From the NCBI GenBank assembly GCA_030610815.1, contig JAUWRA010000007.1:1-33378 (forward strand): a stretch of 33,378 bases of DNA, read 5' to 3'. Shown piece after piece: positions 23,152 through 31,699 of this stretch. The stretch's first letter is position 1. Every line of letters begins with the position of its first letter. A program made the translations under genes and the position numbers. The DNA is from Methanosarcinales archaeon (lineage in GTDB: Archaea > Halobacteriota > Methanosarcinia > Methanosarcinales > Methanocomedenaceae). The notes under the pieces were generated by a model, which did not search any database, had not been told where the DNA came from, and saw nothing but the letters and a program-made list of their open reading frames with translations.

Positions 23152-23550
23152 CTGGATGCTTTTAATATCAGTCCTGCCTGTTACGTGGATATCACCCGTG
23201 CATTCGGCAGCCCTTGCTGAAACCATGGGTCGTATGATCATATTGCCATCGGCATAGGCCAAACCACCGATCTTTGTCCTGTCCAGCAGGGTAAGATTGC
23301 CGACAACCTTGATGTTGCCCTTTATGTCGCAATCGGCACCTATTATTGCCTTCTCAGCAATAACATCACCCTTTACCTTTGAGCCTTTGCCCAGTGTAAG
23401 GTTACCTTTTACCACAAGGTCTCCCCAGAAGTCGCACCCCATGCCCACTACGGCATTTCCCGGTAGAATCACTTCATTTTCAAAAAAGGAGAATTTTTTA
23501 ATTATGAAAGTTTCAGATTCCGGATGTCTTTTTATGAATTTTGGGTCCAT
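23119..23550 (-). CDS. Bactofilin-like polymer-forming protein
   Basis: A 143-residue protein built from short beta-helix turns: ILPGNAVVGMGC, FWGDLVVKGNLTLGKGSKVKGDVIA, IIGADCDIKGNIKVVGNLTLLDRTKIGG (parts), a pattern of alternating G and V/I every 5-6 residues as in bactofilins. Bactofilins self-assemble into filaments; in archaea the role is unknown. An internal ATG (23550) with GTGAT upstream is preferred over TTG 23565, because conserved charged sequence begins there (MDPKFIKRHPE). Two Cys occur in the repeats. It is divergent from thyA. Confidence 0.68.
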   Translation of the reverse strand: MDPKFIKRHPESETFIIKKFSFFENEVILPGNAVVGMGCDFWGDLVVKGNLTLGKGSKVKGDVIAEKAIIGADCDIKGNIKVVGNLTLLDRTKIGGLAYADGNMIIRPMVSARAAECTGDIHVTGRTDIKSIQSGRKLVVRTG

Positions 23551-23580
23551 GAGAATCACTATCAAAGAATATTACTTATC

Positions 23581-23646
23581 ACTACTTTTAACTACTTTGA
23601 ATAAACTTAAACTTTTGGAACTTTCAATCGATTGAAAAATGTAGAG
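23581..23646 (+). promoter_or_regulatory. thyA upstream region with perfect 16-bp palindrome and direct repeat
   Basis: TTTCAATCGATTGAAA at 23622-23637 is a perfect palindrome. ACTACTTT is repeated at 23581-23588 and 23591-23598, 10 bp apart. Both lie between the divergent bactofilin-like gene and thyA, and the palindrome covers the in-frame TTG at 23632, which argues against that start. It is a possible operator. Confidence 0.45.
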
Positions 23647-24291
23647 ATGGAAAATATGACACTTCAAATAGGCAGGATCATTCGGGCAAATACTATCAGT
23701 GATGCCTGGTACAGGGGGATAAACATGATCTGGAACCAGGGACATGAGGTTACGGACGAGCGGGGTAGCAAGATAAAGGAATACCTGAACCTGATGATCG
23801 TTGTCAAGGACCCTTATACTGACCGGATACCGGCTGATATCTCCTGGAATGAGGAGCGGCTTGAGGAATATGCCAAGCAGTTGATCACCGGGGAGAATGT
23901 CCAGGATTTCGAGTATACCTATGGGCAGCGCCTGCGTAACTGGAACGGACAGATCGACCAGATTGCATATGTGATCGACAAACTCAAGCACAATCCGACA
24001 ACCCGCAGGGCCACCGCAGTTACCTGGGTGCCTACTGTGGATACGGTAGTGGACGAGGTGCCCTGCATGATCATTGACGATTTCAAGATAAGGGGGGGAA
24101 TGGTCAACCTGACTACACTGTTCAGGAGTCATGATTTTGCCGGGGCCTATCCTGCTAACCTATACGGCCTGTCCAGATTGCTGGAGTATGTTGCCGGCGA
24201 GGTGGGTGTTAAGCCGGGTATGATCACTACTATCAGTGCCAGTGCACATATATACGAACATGACTGGGATATGATCGATGAAATCCTTTGA
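23647..24291 (+). CDS. thyA: Thymidylate synthase, archaeal ThyA type
   Basis: ThyA makes dTMP by reductive methylation of dUMP. The protein is about 214 residues, like methanogen enzymes and shorter than bacterial ThyA (about 264). Conserved elements: FEYTYGQRLRNW, TRRATAVTW (phosphate-binding Arg pair), EVPCMI with the nucleophilic Cys, LTTLFRSHDFAGAYPANLYGL (the RSxD and Asn of the dUMP site, seen in parts) and SAHIYEHDW (HxY). In methanogens the one-carbon donor is probably a methanopterin derivative rather than folate. ATG 23647 is chosen because the upstream TTG 23632 falls inside a palindrome; ATG 23656 is also possible. Confidence 0.9.
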   Translation: MENMTLQIGRIIRANTISDAWYRGINMIWNQGHEVTDERGSKIKEYLNLMIVVKDPYTDRIPADISWNEERLEEYAKQLITGENVQDFEYTYGQRLRNWNGQIDQIAYVIDKLKHNPTTRRATAVTWVPTVDTVVDEVPCMIIDDFKIRGGMVNLTTLFRSHDFAGAYPANLYGLSRLLEYVAGEVGVKPGMITTISASAHIYEHDWDMIDEIL

Positions 24292-24315
24292 TGCGGGGAT
24301 TTGAAAAACATTAAT

Positions 24316-24333
24316 ATGGGTTGGAAACCCCAT
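24316..24333 (+). terminator. Possible stem-loop downstream of thyA
   Basis: ATGGG (24316-24320) pairs with CCCAT (24329-24333), with TT/AA inside after a one-base bulge. It lies 25 bases after the thyA stop. Only a weak T-rich tail follows, so the terminator call is tentative. Confidence 0.3.
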
Positions 24334-24384
24334 GTGTAATTCTACTGAATATTAATGTAAGTATGATATTAATTAATTTAAGTG

Positions 24385-24678
24385 ATGTTTATGATTAGTG
24401 CAAAATCCGGTGAAGTAAAAAAGTACAAAAGAAAATGCGTTGTACTGAATGTGCTTGAAGCTAAAGCATGGCGGAATGTGAGCGTCCTTGACTCTAAAAC
24501 AAAAGATAAATATTTTTTCGGGAAGGTCAAACAGGCACCGCCAGAGATCAATGTGGGGGATGAACTTTATATCGGGTATGAGGAACTACCCTATGACCTA
24601 CCTGATGGTTCGAGTAAGATAGTACTTATGGCCCTGGATGGTCTATTGCTGGATTGGGCAATGATCACACCACATTAA
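24385..24678 (+). CDS. Small hypothetical protein
   Basis: A 97-residue protein without membrane spans or signal. It reads SAKSGEVKKYKRKCVVLNVLEAKAWRN..., then KDKYFFGKVKQAPPEINVGDELYIGYEELPYDLPDGSSK (parts), which suggests a small beta-barrel with a VGDELYIGY strand, as in OB- or TRAM-like folds. I cannot assign a family. Three closely spaced in-frame starts exist (GTG 24382, ATG 24385, ATG 24391) with no ribosome site, and an AT-rich TATA-like stretch (24366-24380) directly precedes them, so a leaderless or very short-leader transcript is likely. Tandem repeats begin at its stop codon. Confidence 0.5.
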   Translation: MFMISAKSGEVKKYKRKCVVLNVLEAKAWRNVSVLDSKTKDKYFFGKVKQAPPEINVGDELYIGYEELPYDLPDGSSKIVLMALDGLLLDWAMITPH

Positions 24679-24745
24679 GGTTACAGCGCCCGTTACATTT
24701 AGGTTACAGCGCCCGTTACATTAAGGTTATAGTGCCTGTTATATG
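24678..24745. repeat. Three tandem 23-bp repeats between convergent genes
   Basis: AGGTTACAGCGCCCGTTACA occurs at 24678 and 24701 (22 bases identical) and in a diverged form, AGGTTATAGTGCCTGTTATA, at 24724. The period is 23 bp. The third copy overlaps the end of radC. All changes in it are C to T, as expected for transition decay. The array separates the small hypothetical gene from radC. Confidence 0.8.
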
Positions 24746-25425
24746 AGGTTTTGCTCTTTCATACTCAGGTACCTGCCGTCCCCGATAATGATGTGGTCGT
24801 AGAGCTCGATGCCCACTATCTTGCCGGTGTCTATGAGCTTGCGTGTGATATCTATATCGTTCTGGCTGGGTGCAGGGTCGCCGCTGGGGTGGTTATGGGC
24901 AACAATGATGGCAGCGGCGCTTTCCTGGATAGCAGTCTTGAACACCTCGCGGGGGTGGACAATGTTGGCGTTCAGGCTGCCTATTGATACGGTCTCCTCA
25001 CAAATAAGCTGGTTTTTAGTATCCAGGTGCAGGGCAATGAATGACTCTTTTTTCTGCTCACGCAGTTTTGGATAGATAAACTGGTAGGCTGCTTCCGGAC
25101 TGCTTATACGGGGTTTTTCCTCTTCAGTGAAGGTCTCAAGCCTGCGGGCCAGTTCGAACAGTGCGGTTATCTCGGCGGCCTTGGCAGTTCCCACGCCATG
25201 TATTTCCTTCAGTCTGGTAGGGGGGGTGCGGCTGAGTTGCTGGATGTTATATGTGGCCAGTATGCGGCTGCAAAGGTTCAGGACGTTCTCGCCTTTGGTG
25301 CCGGTGCGCAGGATGATGGCCAGCAGTTCAGAGTCAGAGAGTGCGGATGGGCCGTTTTTAAGGAGCCTCTCCCTTGGACGGTCCTTGGGCTGGATGTCCT
25401 GGATCCTGATATGGTATTCAGACAT
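24739..25425 (-). CDS. radC: RadC family protein (JAB1/MPN domain)
   Basis: A 228-residue RadC (UPF0758) protein. The N-terminal half has a helix-hairpin-helix (LKEIHGVGTAKAAEITALFELARR, seen in parts) preceded by GPSALSDSELLAIILRTGT. The C-terminal half is the JAMM-like metallo domain with AHNHPSGDPAPSQND and the preceding FKTAIQESAAAIIVAHNH. The cellular role is unsettled; the old DNA-repair assignment is doubtful. ATG 25425 (MSEYHIRIQDIQPKDRPRERLL, parts) matches family N-termini, so the upstream extension from 25482 is rejected. Length is normal. The base composition is GC-richer than the usp/cytochrome region. Confidence 0.92.
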   Translation of the reverse strand: MSEYHIRIQDIQPKDRPRERLLKNGPSALSDSELLAIILRTGTKGENVLNLCSRILATYNIQQLSRTPPTRLKEIHGVGTAKAAEITALFELARRLETFTEEEKPRISSPEAAYQFIYPKLREQKKESFIALHLDTKNQLICEETVSIGSLNANIVHPREVFKTAIQESAAAIIVAHNHPSGDPAPSQNDIDITRKLIDTGKIVGIELYDHIIIGDGRYLSMKEQNLI

Positions 25426-25889
25426 GTGGATTGCTGTAGCGATTTTTGGGTATATAAGGGGTGCGATTTTTACTGGTGACAATGAATTGCACTACCTTGC
25501 CGACCCGATAGATGGCTGAGTGACAGAAACCGACCTTTGTCTCGATCTATGCGGCCCTGTAAAGCAATTTATTTGGGATTAGGACTATGGCGGTGCCACA
25601 GTCGGCTGACTGAATGCATCGCAGCAAGAACAAATGTGTATTTAATTTAGTAGATACATGCCTATAAGATATAAATAATACAAAAAGCTCGGCTATTCAT
25701 GTGGGGGTCATAAGGGTGCTCGTTGTAACTGATGGTTGATGTAATTTGTTACGCTTAAAGAGGTTGGACATACTGTATCAAAAACATAACATATTAATAT
25801 CAATTAAATAGTTTGTTTGATAATTACCCAAAACTTTCAAATTTGCAGGACAGTTGAACTGCACAAAATAACTCGGGAGATATATATAT
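25426..25889. other. Intergenic region between radC and the Vms1-like gene
   Basis: I see no gene in these 464 bases. It contains CAGTC-GGCT-GACTG (25599-25612), the palindrome CAGTTGAACTG (25851-25861), and an AT-rich block around 25786-25815 (ACATATTAATATC) that may be the promoter of the gene starting at 25890. A GGGAG at 25875-25879 is that gene's likely ribosome site. Confidence 0.4.
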
Positions 25890-26870
25890 TTGTTCGATAA
25901 ACTGCTGGGAAAAAAGGAACTTGAAGAACACATCCGAACACTGGAAACTCAGATGGAACAGTTGAGGTCTGAAAATGAATCCACCTCGGCCCGGCTGGCA
26001 TCCAAAGACGAAACTACGCGTAAAGCAATATCTCAAAAGCAGGTTGTTGAAGAAGAACTAAACAGTGCAAAGAAGAAAATAGAGACCCTGGAGCATGAAA
26101 TTTCAGTGTTTAGCAAAGATACATCCCTGGATGTTACCTTTCGAAATATCAGTAGTATCCCTATAAGATCCATGGCTAAGTATGTCTACCAGATAGGGTC
26201 CATGCGGGCACTGGATAATAGTCTGGTCACGGCATACCTCCAGCCCGGGCAATCACTACCAGACCTTGAAAATGGACGTGAACTACTGGAATCCCTTGGA
26301 CATGAAACCGCAGGTCTGGTCGATAAGATCGTTTCTCCTACAGGGGTTGCGGTCTTCTATGATACGCTTGGCATGGTAAGGGAAGCTGTGGCACCGTTTT
26401 TACCAGTGGACGTATCTTCCTGGCAAATGGATGCCAGGTTTGATGCCACAGCCTTGCAGGAACTTATAGATCGAAAGGTAAACCTCTGTGTTCTCCTTGC
26501 TCATGCAGGAGAGTCATTTATTGGCATAACTGACAACCCGGGATCATTTGCAGACTACCAGATCGTAAGAAGCAGCGTTAAGGGAAAGCATACCAAAGGT
26601 GGCTGGAGCCAGCGAAGGTTCGAGCGGCTGCGGGATGAAGATATCCAGCATCATGTAAAAAAGGTGAAAGATGCGCTAAAGAAGATGGTTGACGGTTCGG
26701 GTACTGAAATTACTTTTATATTAACAGGGGGAGAGTCCAGGCTGGTATCCGGGATACTGGCGGGTTTTGATTATCCGGTAGTGGATAGAAGGTTTGATGT
26801 GGTAGTTGATAAGAAGATGATCGATAGAATATTGAAAGAAGTATGGTCTTCAAAACGGTATGGGATATGA
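25890..26870 (+). CDS. Vms1-like release factor (VLRF1 family)
   Basis: A 326-residue protein. Residues about 3-75 form a coiled coil (KELEEHIRTLETQMEQL and onward). Residues about 135-320 form an eRF1-like domain of the VLRF1 group related to eukaryotic Vms1/ANKZF1, which releases stalled peptidyl-tRNA from ribosomes. The key loop KGKHTKGGWSQRRFER holds GGWSQ at 237-241, equivalent to the Vms1 GxxQ release loop, with Gln241 the expected catalytic-type residue. The end PVVDRRFDVVVDKKMIDRILKE resembles the eRF1 fold core. It starts at TTG 25890, about 10 bases after GGGAG. No ribosome-quality-control partner is nearby. Confidence 0.8.
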   Translation: MFDKLLGKKELEEHIRTLETQMEQLRSENESTSARLASKDETTRKAISQKQVVEEELNSAKKKIETLEHEISVFSKDTSLDVTFRNISSIPIRSMAKYVYQIGSMRALDNSLVTAYLQPGQSLPDLENGRELLESLGHETAGLVDKIVSPTGVAVFYDTLGMVREAVAPFLPVDVSSWQMDARFDATALQELIDRKVNLCVLLAHAGESFIGITDNPGSFADYQIVRSSVKGKHTKGGWSQRRFERLRDEDIQHHVKKVKDALKKMVDGSGTEITFILTGGESRLVSGILAGFDYPVVDRRFDVVVDKKMIDRILKEVWSSKRYGI

Positions 26871-26948
26871 TAAGTCAGGAATAATGCACTTTCGGCTTAT
26901 ATTTGTCAATATCCTCCCGGTTAAGGTGTAACTGTTCCTCAAGGCTGG

Positions 26949-26984
26949 CTGCCACCCTGCCGCCCTGACGGGCTGCGGTGGCAG
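26949..26984. other. GC-rich stem-loop between convergent genes
   Basis: CTGCCACC (26949-26956) pairs perfectly with GGTGGCAG (26977-26984), and GCCC (26962-26965) pairs with GGGC (26970-26973) inside. It lies between the ends of the Vms1-like gene and valS. No T-run follows on either strand, so it is either a non-canonical bidirectional terminator or a dispersed palindromic repeat. Confidence 0.55.
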
Positions 26985-27024
26985 GGTAAAGTGCAAGTAT
27001 AGTTAAGGGCACAAAAAAAATCGG

Positions 27025-29619
27025 TCATGCTCTTTCAACCACGACCATTACATCCCAGATCTCCAGCACATCAACCGCATGTCCCTCTGACATGATCTCA
27101 CGCTCAAATTCCACAGCCGCAGGTTCCAGCGTGATCGTTTCACCCTTAACCTCAAGTTCAACTGCCCCGCCTGCTGCCTGTTGTGCGATGGACTCAGGGT
27201 CGGCTGATTTCAGTGCACCGATGATGGGGCCGGCCTTGTCCCTGAACTTCGGACCGATAATGCTCATCTTGGGCTTTACGCCGCTGACCCTGTACTCGAA
27301 CTCGGGCTCCCCCTCCATCACCTCGATATCAGCACTTACCGTACCCGCAATATCGGTCACATCCTCTATGCGCCCGTATATTCTGAGTCTTCCCAGTGGT
27401 GCATTCAATGCCATGCCCTTATCAGACTTGAAACGCCTGATGGCGGCCGTGATCTCCTTCACCTTTTCGCCTGAGGCTTCTGCCCCCCGATCAATGGCAG
27501 ACTCATCCACATCCGGCCAGCTTGACTGGTGCACACTCTGCCGGTGCAGCAATGAGAACACTTCCTCTGCGAAATAGGGAATGAAAGGTGCAAGCATCCG
27601 TGCCAGGGCATCCACTGTAAAATACAGGGTCTGTTGTGCCGCACGCCTGGCATCTACATCCTCGCCGTACAGCCTGGACTTGATCAGTTCAATATAATTA
27701 TCTGCCAGGGTCTCCCATGCAAAACCCCTGATATTCTTCATGGTCTCATCGAACTGGTATGCATCCATGCTGTCAGTGGCTTCCTTGATAAGGGTGTTCA
27801 GTTTACTCAGCAGCCAGGTGTCGATCGTCCTGTACTCTACATCACCACCTGGCTGGAAATCCTCAAGATGTGGCATGCAGAACCTGACAATGCTCCATAG
27901 TTTCTGCTGGAACCGGTTTCCAGCTACTACATCCTTCCAGCTGAATACGATATCTGACCCGGTAGACCCGCCAATGGCGGCCCACTGCCTGAAGGCATCC
28001 GAACCATACTCCTTGACCACTTTTTCAGGCATCACGATATTGCCCAGGCTCTTGCTCATCTTCTGCCCGTCCTCACCCAGCACCATACCGTTTATCACAA
28101 TATCGTCCCAGGGGCGTAGACCCGTTAGTGCGCTTGCGCGCAGGATTGTATAGAAAGCCCAGGTCCTGATGATATCATGACCCTGCGGCCTCATCTGGGT
28201 CGGCAGGCGTACATCGTCACGGGACAGCCAGCCGGCAACGTTCAGGGCTGAGATGGACGAGTCCATCCAGGTATCAAGCACGTCTTTCTCGGGTGAGAAC
28301 GAAGTGGAGCCGCAATTACAGGCCTCGGGCGGCTGGGAGTTGTTAGGGTCCAGGGGCAGCCATTCTTCTTTCGCCACCATGACCTCGCCACACTGGTTGC
28401 AGTACCACACAGGAATGGGGGTTGCAAAGATACGCTGCCTGGAGATGCACCAGTCCCATTCCATTGTACCGGTCCAGTTCTTGAGCCGTGTCTCCATATA
28501 GGGCGGCATCCAGTTGATCTTAGATGATTTGGAAATGATGTCGTCAGCATCTATCTTCACGAACCACTGCCGTTCTGAAAGTATCTCGATGGTCGTTTTG
28601 CAGCGCCAGCACAGTCCCACATTCTGGTCCAGGGTCTCCTGGTCATAGATGATGCCTGCATCCTTCATGTCCCTGGTGATGGCCTCCTTGCACTCGGTAA
28701 GGGACATCCCCTCGTATTTGCCTGCAATGGAGGTCATGATGCCCTGTTTGTCAATGGCTTTGCGAATAGGCAGCCCCAGTTCGGCCCACCATCTCACATC
28801 CTGCTTATCGCCAAAGGTACATATCATGACCACGCCGGTACCGAATTCAGGGTCAACCTCAGGATCGGACAGCACCTTTACCTTATGGCCAAATACAGGA
28901 ACCTCAATTTCCTTACCCACAAATTTATTGTACCTGTCATCATCAGGGTTCACGGCAACGGCTACGCAGGCTGCCAGCAGTTCGGGCCGGGTGGTGGCCA
29001 CATCCAGTTCATCGAAATGGAAATAGTTCAAAGTGGTCTGCCTGGCATCATATTCCACTTCAGCAAATGCGATGGCTGTCTCGCAGCGGGGGCACCAGTT
29101 CACAGGATGGTCTGCCTGGTATATCCGGCCGCTATTGTACATCTGTACAAAGGAGTGCTGTGTCTTGCCGTAGTACTCTGGCTTCATGGTGATGTACTCA
29201 TTGCTCCAGTCGATGCTGAAGGCCAGCCTGCGCATAGTATTGCGCATCTTCTCTATGTTACCGGCTGTCAGTTCTTCGCACAGCCGCCTGAACTCAGCAC
29301 GCGGCACCTGGTTCTTGGTGATGTTGTGTATCTCTTCCACCTTGACCTCGGTAGGCAGGCCGTGGCAGTCCCAGCCCTGTGGGAACATCACATTATATCC
29401 GCGCATCCGTTTGTACCTGGCAACGAAATCGATATAGCACCAGTTCAGGGCATTGCCTATATGGAAATTGCCTGTGGGGTAGGGCGGCGGCGTATCAATA
29501 ATATACTGCGGTTTCGCAGAATCCCAGTCAAAGTAGTTCACTGAATCTTGCCATTCCCCCATCCACCTGGGTTCGACCTCCTGTGGGTTGTATTCTTTTG
29601 GCAGTTGTGTTATAGACAT
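27025..29619 (-). CDS. valS: Valyl-tRNA synthetase
   Basis: A class Ia synthetase that charges tRNA-Val. 864 residues, normal for the archaeal form. HIGN at 53-56 ([15 protein letters not shown]) is the HIGH motif and KMSKS at 520-524 ([11 protein letters not shown]) is the second signature. Zinc-type Cys pairs occur at [21 protein letters not shown] and YCNQCGEV...CNCGS. The editing domain lies between. The C-terminal part carries the anticodon-binding helices and an atypical short tail rather than a long coiled coil. ATG 29619 has AAAGGAG 7-8 bases upstream. Its 5' neighbour coaD is 81 bases away on the same strand. Confidence 0.97.
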   Translation of the reverse strand: MSITQLPKEYNPQEVEPRWMGEWQDSVNYFDWDSAKPQYIIDTPPPYPTGNFHIGNALNWCYIDFVARYKRMRGYNVMFPQGWDCHGLPTEVKVEEIHNITKNQVPRAEFRRLCEELTAGNIEKMRNTMRRLAFSIDWSNEYITMKPEYYGKTQHSFVQMYNSGRIYQADHPVNWCPRCETAIAFAEVEYDARQTTLNYFHFDELDVATTRPELLAACVAVAVNPDDDRYNKFVGKEIEVPVFGHKVKVLSDPEVDPEFGTGVVMICTFGDKQDVRWWAELGLPIRKAIDKQGIMTSIAGKYEGMSLTECKEAITRDMKDAGIIYDQETLDQNVGLCWRCKTTIEILSERQWFVKIDADDIISKSSKINWMPPYMETRLKNWTGTMEWDWCISRQRIFATPIPVWYCNQCGEVMVAKEEWLPLDPNNSQPPEACNCGSTSFSPEKDVLDTWMDSSISALNVAGWLSRDDVRLPTQMRPQGHDIIRTWAFYTILRASALTGLRPWDDIVINGMVLGEDGQKMSKSLGNIVMPEKVVKEYGSDAFRQWAAIGGSTGSDIVFSWKDVVAGNRFQQKLWSIVRFCMPHLEDFQPGGDVEYRTIDTWLLSKLNTLIKEATDSMDAYQFDETMKNIRGFAWETLADNYIELIKSRLYGEDVDARRAAQQTLYFTVDALARMLAPFIPYFAEEVFSLLHRQSVHQSSWPDVDESAIDRGAEASGEKVKEITAAIRRFKSDKGMALNAPLGRLRIYGRIEDVTDIAGTVSADIEVMEGEPEFEYRVSGVKPKMSIIGPKFRDKAGPIIGALKSADPESIAQQAAGGAVELEVKGETITLEPAAVEFEREIMSEGHAVDVLEIWDVMVVVERA

Positions 29620-29700
29620 GTAATGCTCCTTTTGAAGTGTGAAATTTGGTATTTACTATGATGTGAGTATGAACACAAAACACGCACAAGATAAATATTA

Positions 29701-30162
29701 TTATCGGTGTTGCAGCAGGTTGCCGTGAATATCTATCTCACCACGAAGAACCCTGGTTGAGGATATGGGACGACCGTCACCTGCCAGCACGTACTCTACC
29801 AGCTCAATGTTGATGGGCTGTTTCCCCTGTTCAGCCCGCCGGGTGTTTATCAGGTGTGCCGTGGGTTCGGTCTCGGGGGAGACTACAAGGTAATCAAAAT
29901 CCTCGTATATGGTTGGGCCGAAGGGGTCGTCCAGCCTGACTGTGAGCGGGCGGATACCGAAGGTATCCTGCATAAAGGCCATGACCTCCTGCCTCCTTGC
30001 CTCCCAGTCTTCCACTTCATGGTACTTTTTCCCTGCCATCTCGTTAGAAGTTATGCCGATCAGCAGTTCGCCGCCGCTGCTTAACTGGTGTGCTCTGGTA
30101 AGCAGGGCCCTGTGGCCGTCATGTAAGGGATTAAAGGTACCACCTACTGCAACTCTTGACAT
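29701..30162 (-). CDS. coaD: Phosphopantetheine adenylyltransferase, archaeal type
   Basis: This enzyme transfers AMP from ATP to 4'-phosphopantetheine, the fourth step of coenzyme A synthesis. The 153-residue protein has the nucleotidyltransferase motif GGTFNPLHDGHRALL (residues 7-21, T/HxGH type) and the closing ISSTRVLRGEID, equivalent to ISSTxxR. Archaeal PPAT (COG1019) is distant from bacterial CoaD but uses the same fold. The ATG start follows a gap of 34 bases from the YdjM-like gene upstream, so the two may be cotranscribed. Confidence 0.92.
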   Translation of the reverse strand: MSRVAVGGTFNPLHDGHRALLTRAHQLSSGGELLIGITSNEMAGKKYHEVEDWEARRQEVMAFMQDTFGIRPLTVRLDDPFGPTIYEDFDYLVVSPETEPTAHLINTRRAEQGKQPINIELVEYVLAGDGRPISSTRVLRGEIDIHGNLLQHR

Positions 30163-30196
30163 TGAGGTGTCTTATTGCAATGAGGCACAATAATAG

Positions 30197-30730
30197 TTAT
30201 CGATAATTACCTTTATTACTGCGGGTGAGATACAAAGTGACTGCAGCAGTACACAGCACCAGCATTACCATGACTGCATAGGTATGTTCGGTCAGCAGGA
30301 TATAGTACATTTTACGATTTATGGGATACAGCAGCATGATGCCTTCGGCAGCCAATCCGCTCACCACTGTTTCATTGAACTCGCTGGCCGCTGTATCATT
30401 GGTAATTGCAATGTCTATGATCTGCCTGATGGTACCTTTTGAGTTGTCAAACAGGAATATGTCCAGCAAGTTGTGGCTCAGCAGACCTGCCAGTAGCGGC
30501 CTGAAGGATATGGGATATACTAACCCTATGACACCAGCCAGTGCCGTCAGCACCAGCGGGGCGTGGATCTCACTTCGGTGGGTGGTGAGAATGTCCAGGT
30601 CAGGGAAGAGGCTTGCAGCTATTGCTATTGTTATGATAATGTTGCGGTGCTTTTCCCACTCCTGCGGGTGGTTTATATAAACCAGTCTGGTAATTGCGAG
30701 ACCGAAAATAATGTGTGATATCCAGTCCAT
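30197..30730 (-). CDS. YdjM-like membrane-bound metal-dependent hydrolase family protein
   Basis: A 177-residue, four-span membrane protein of the DUF457/YdjM group. The conserved polar residues are visible: MDWISHIIFGLAI (His6), SLFPDLDIL followed by HRSEIHAPLV, and LLSHNLLDIFLFD. These His/Asp residues sit as expected for a metal site within the membrane; the substrate is unknown. The last span is followed by a short basic tail. It lies directly upstream of coaD on the same strand. The ATG start is close to an AT-rich promoter region (30735-30800). Confidence 0.78.
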   Translation of the reverse strand: MDWISHIIFGLAITRLVYINHPQEWEKHRNIIITIAIAASLFPDLDILTTHRSEIHAPLVLTALAGVIGLVYPISFRPLLAGLLSHNLLDIFLFDNSKGTIRQIIDIAITNDTAASEFNETVVSGLAAEGIMLLYPINRKMYYILLTEHTYAVMVMLVLCTAAVTLYLTRSNKGNYR

Positions 30731-30807
30731 AATGAGTATAGTATATTATAATTTATTTATAAAATAGTATTTATATTATAATCTGCTTATAATATTCTGC
30801 TTATAGC

Positions 30808-31650
30808 TCATTCCTTGGATCTTAGCAGTATAATATTCCCCCGACCCTTTTTGACCTTGTGTACCAGTCCCCTGTCCTCAAGGTCGGTTATCATCAGGCT
30901 TACCTTTGCCTCAGAACAATTCAACCTGCCCCTCAGGTCTATCTGGGTCATCCTGCCTCCCAACTTCTCCAGTATTTCGATAATCTCTTTCAGGTCTTCG
31001 GGAAGCTTATCAATATCGCGTGCAGGTCCCGGGTCATTGGAACGAGCATTTTCACTATGAACTCCAGGCACGGGTTCTGCTGATTCTGCTGGTTTTTTCG
31101 GTTCTATCGATTTTTTCGATTTTCCCGGTTCTATTGGTTCTGCGGGCTCTGACTCATCTTCCAGTCCATCACTCCTTTTGTAATGATGATATGCAGCAGC
31201 ACCCATTATCATCAATAATAATAACGCAACAACAGTATAGGTCAGGTCAAATTCGGGCAGGATGTTATCTTCAACATCATAGGTGACATTGCCAATATCT
31301 TCATCAGGGAACTCTTCTACCTCCTCATGCAACGGGAACATCAGGATATCGAACACATAGTCCCCTTCGTAGTCAGTCACTGTTAGCGTATCTTCACCGT
31401 AATACACCAGGGTATCATTTCGATAGTAACTGGTTTTGATAAGGTAGTCCCCCGGCGGCAGGTTAAAGGAATATACACCCGAAGCCGCTACCCTGAACTG
31501 GGTGGGTGTGGAGTTAACTTCGACAAGGGCATTATCCAGAGGCTCGAAGGTGGACCATTCGTATACGGTACCGTGAATGGTGATGGCACTGACTGTCTGT
31601 GGAATAAGTATTATTACGATGGCTATTAGCAGAAGGCGTGCATTAAACAT
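30808..31650 (-). CDS. Membrane-anchored winged-helix protein with extracellular carboxypeptidase-regulatory-like domain
   Basis: A 280-residue protein with a signal peptide (1-22, ending TVSA) and an outer beta-sandwich of the carboxypeptidase-regulatory/PEGA kind (ITIHGTVYEWSTFEPLDNALVEV ... SFNLPPGDYLIKTSY, parts). A single span is at 136-156, then a Glu/Pro/Lys-rich linker (160-210) and a cytoplasmic winged helix (about 218-280: GGRMTQIDLRGRLNCSEAKVSLMITDLEDRGLV, parts). This layout is that of a one-protein transmembrane transcription regulator, common in methanogenic archaea. The ligand and targets are unknown. ATG 31650 is preferred over TTG 31662 because the signal peptide then begins MFNARLLL. 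Confidence 0.75.
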   Translation of the reverse strand: MFNARLLLIAIVIILIPQTVSAITIHGTVYEWSTFEPLDNALVEVNSTPTQFRVAASGVYSFNLPPGDYLIKTSYYRNDTLVYYGEDTLTVTDYEGDYVFDILMFPLHEEVEEFPDEDIGNVTYDVEDNILPEFDLTYTVVALLLLMIMGAAAYHHYKRSDGLEDESEPAEPIEPGKSKKSIEPKKPAESAEPVPGVHSENARSNDPGPARDIDKLPEDLKEIIEILEKLGGRMTQIDLRGRLNCSEAKVSLMITDLEDRGLVHKVKKGRGNIILLRSKE

Positions 31651-31699
31651 TTGTGAAAACAATTTGAATGACCAGTATAAAAATATAGGGGTTTTCTAC

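Noticed and set aside
25693-25790. Possible remnant of a small gene (frames reading RVLVVTDG and TLKEVGHTVSK)
   Set aside because: Two short pieces in different frames broken by stops; too little to support a pseudogene.
28885-29544. 219-codon plus-strand frame opposite valS
   Set aside because: valS is certain on the other strand; the opposite frame has no family features or ribosome site.
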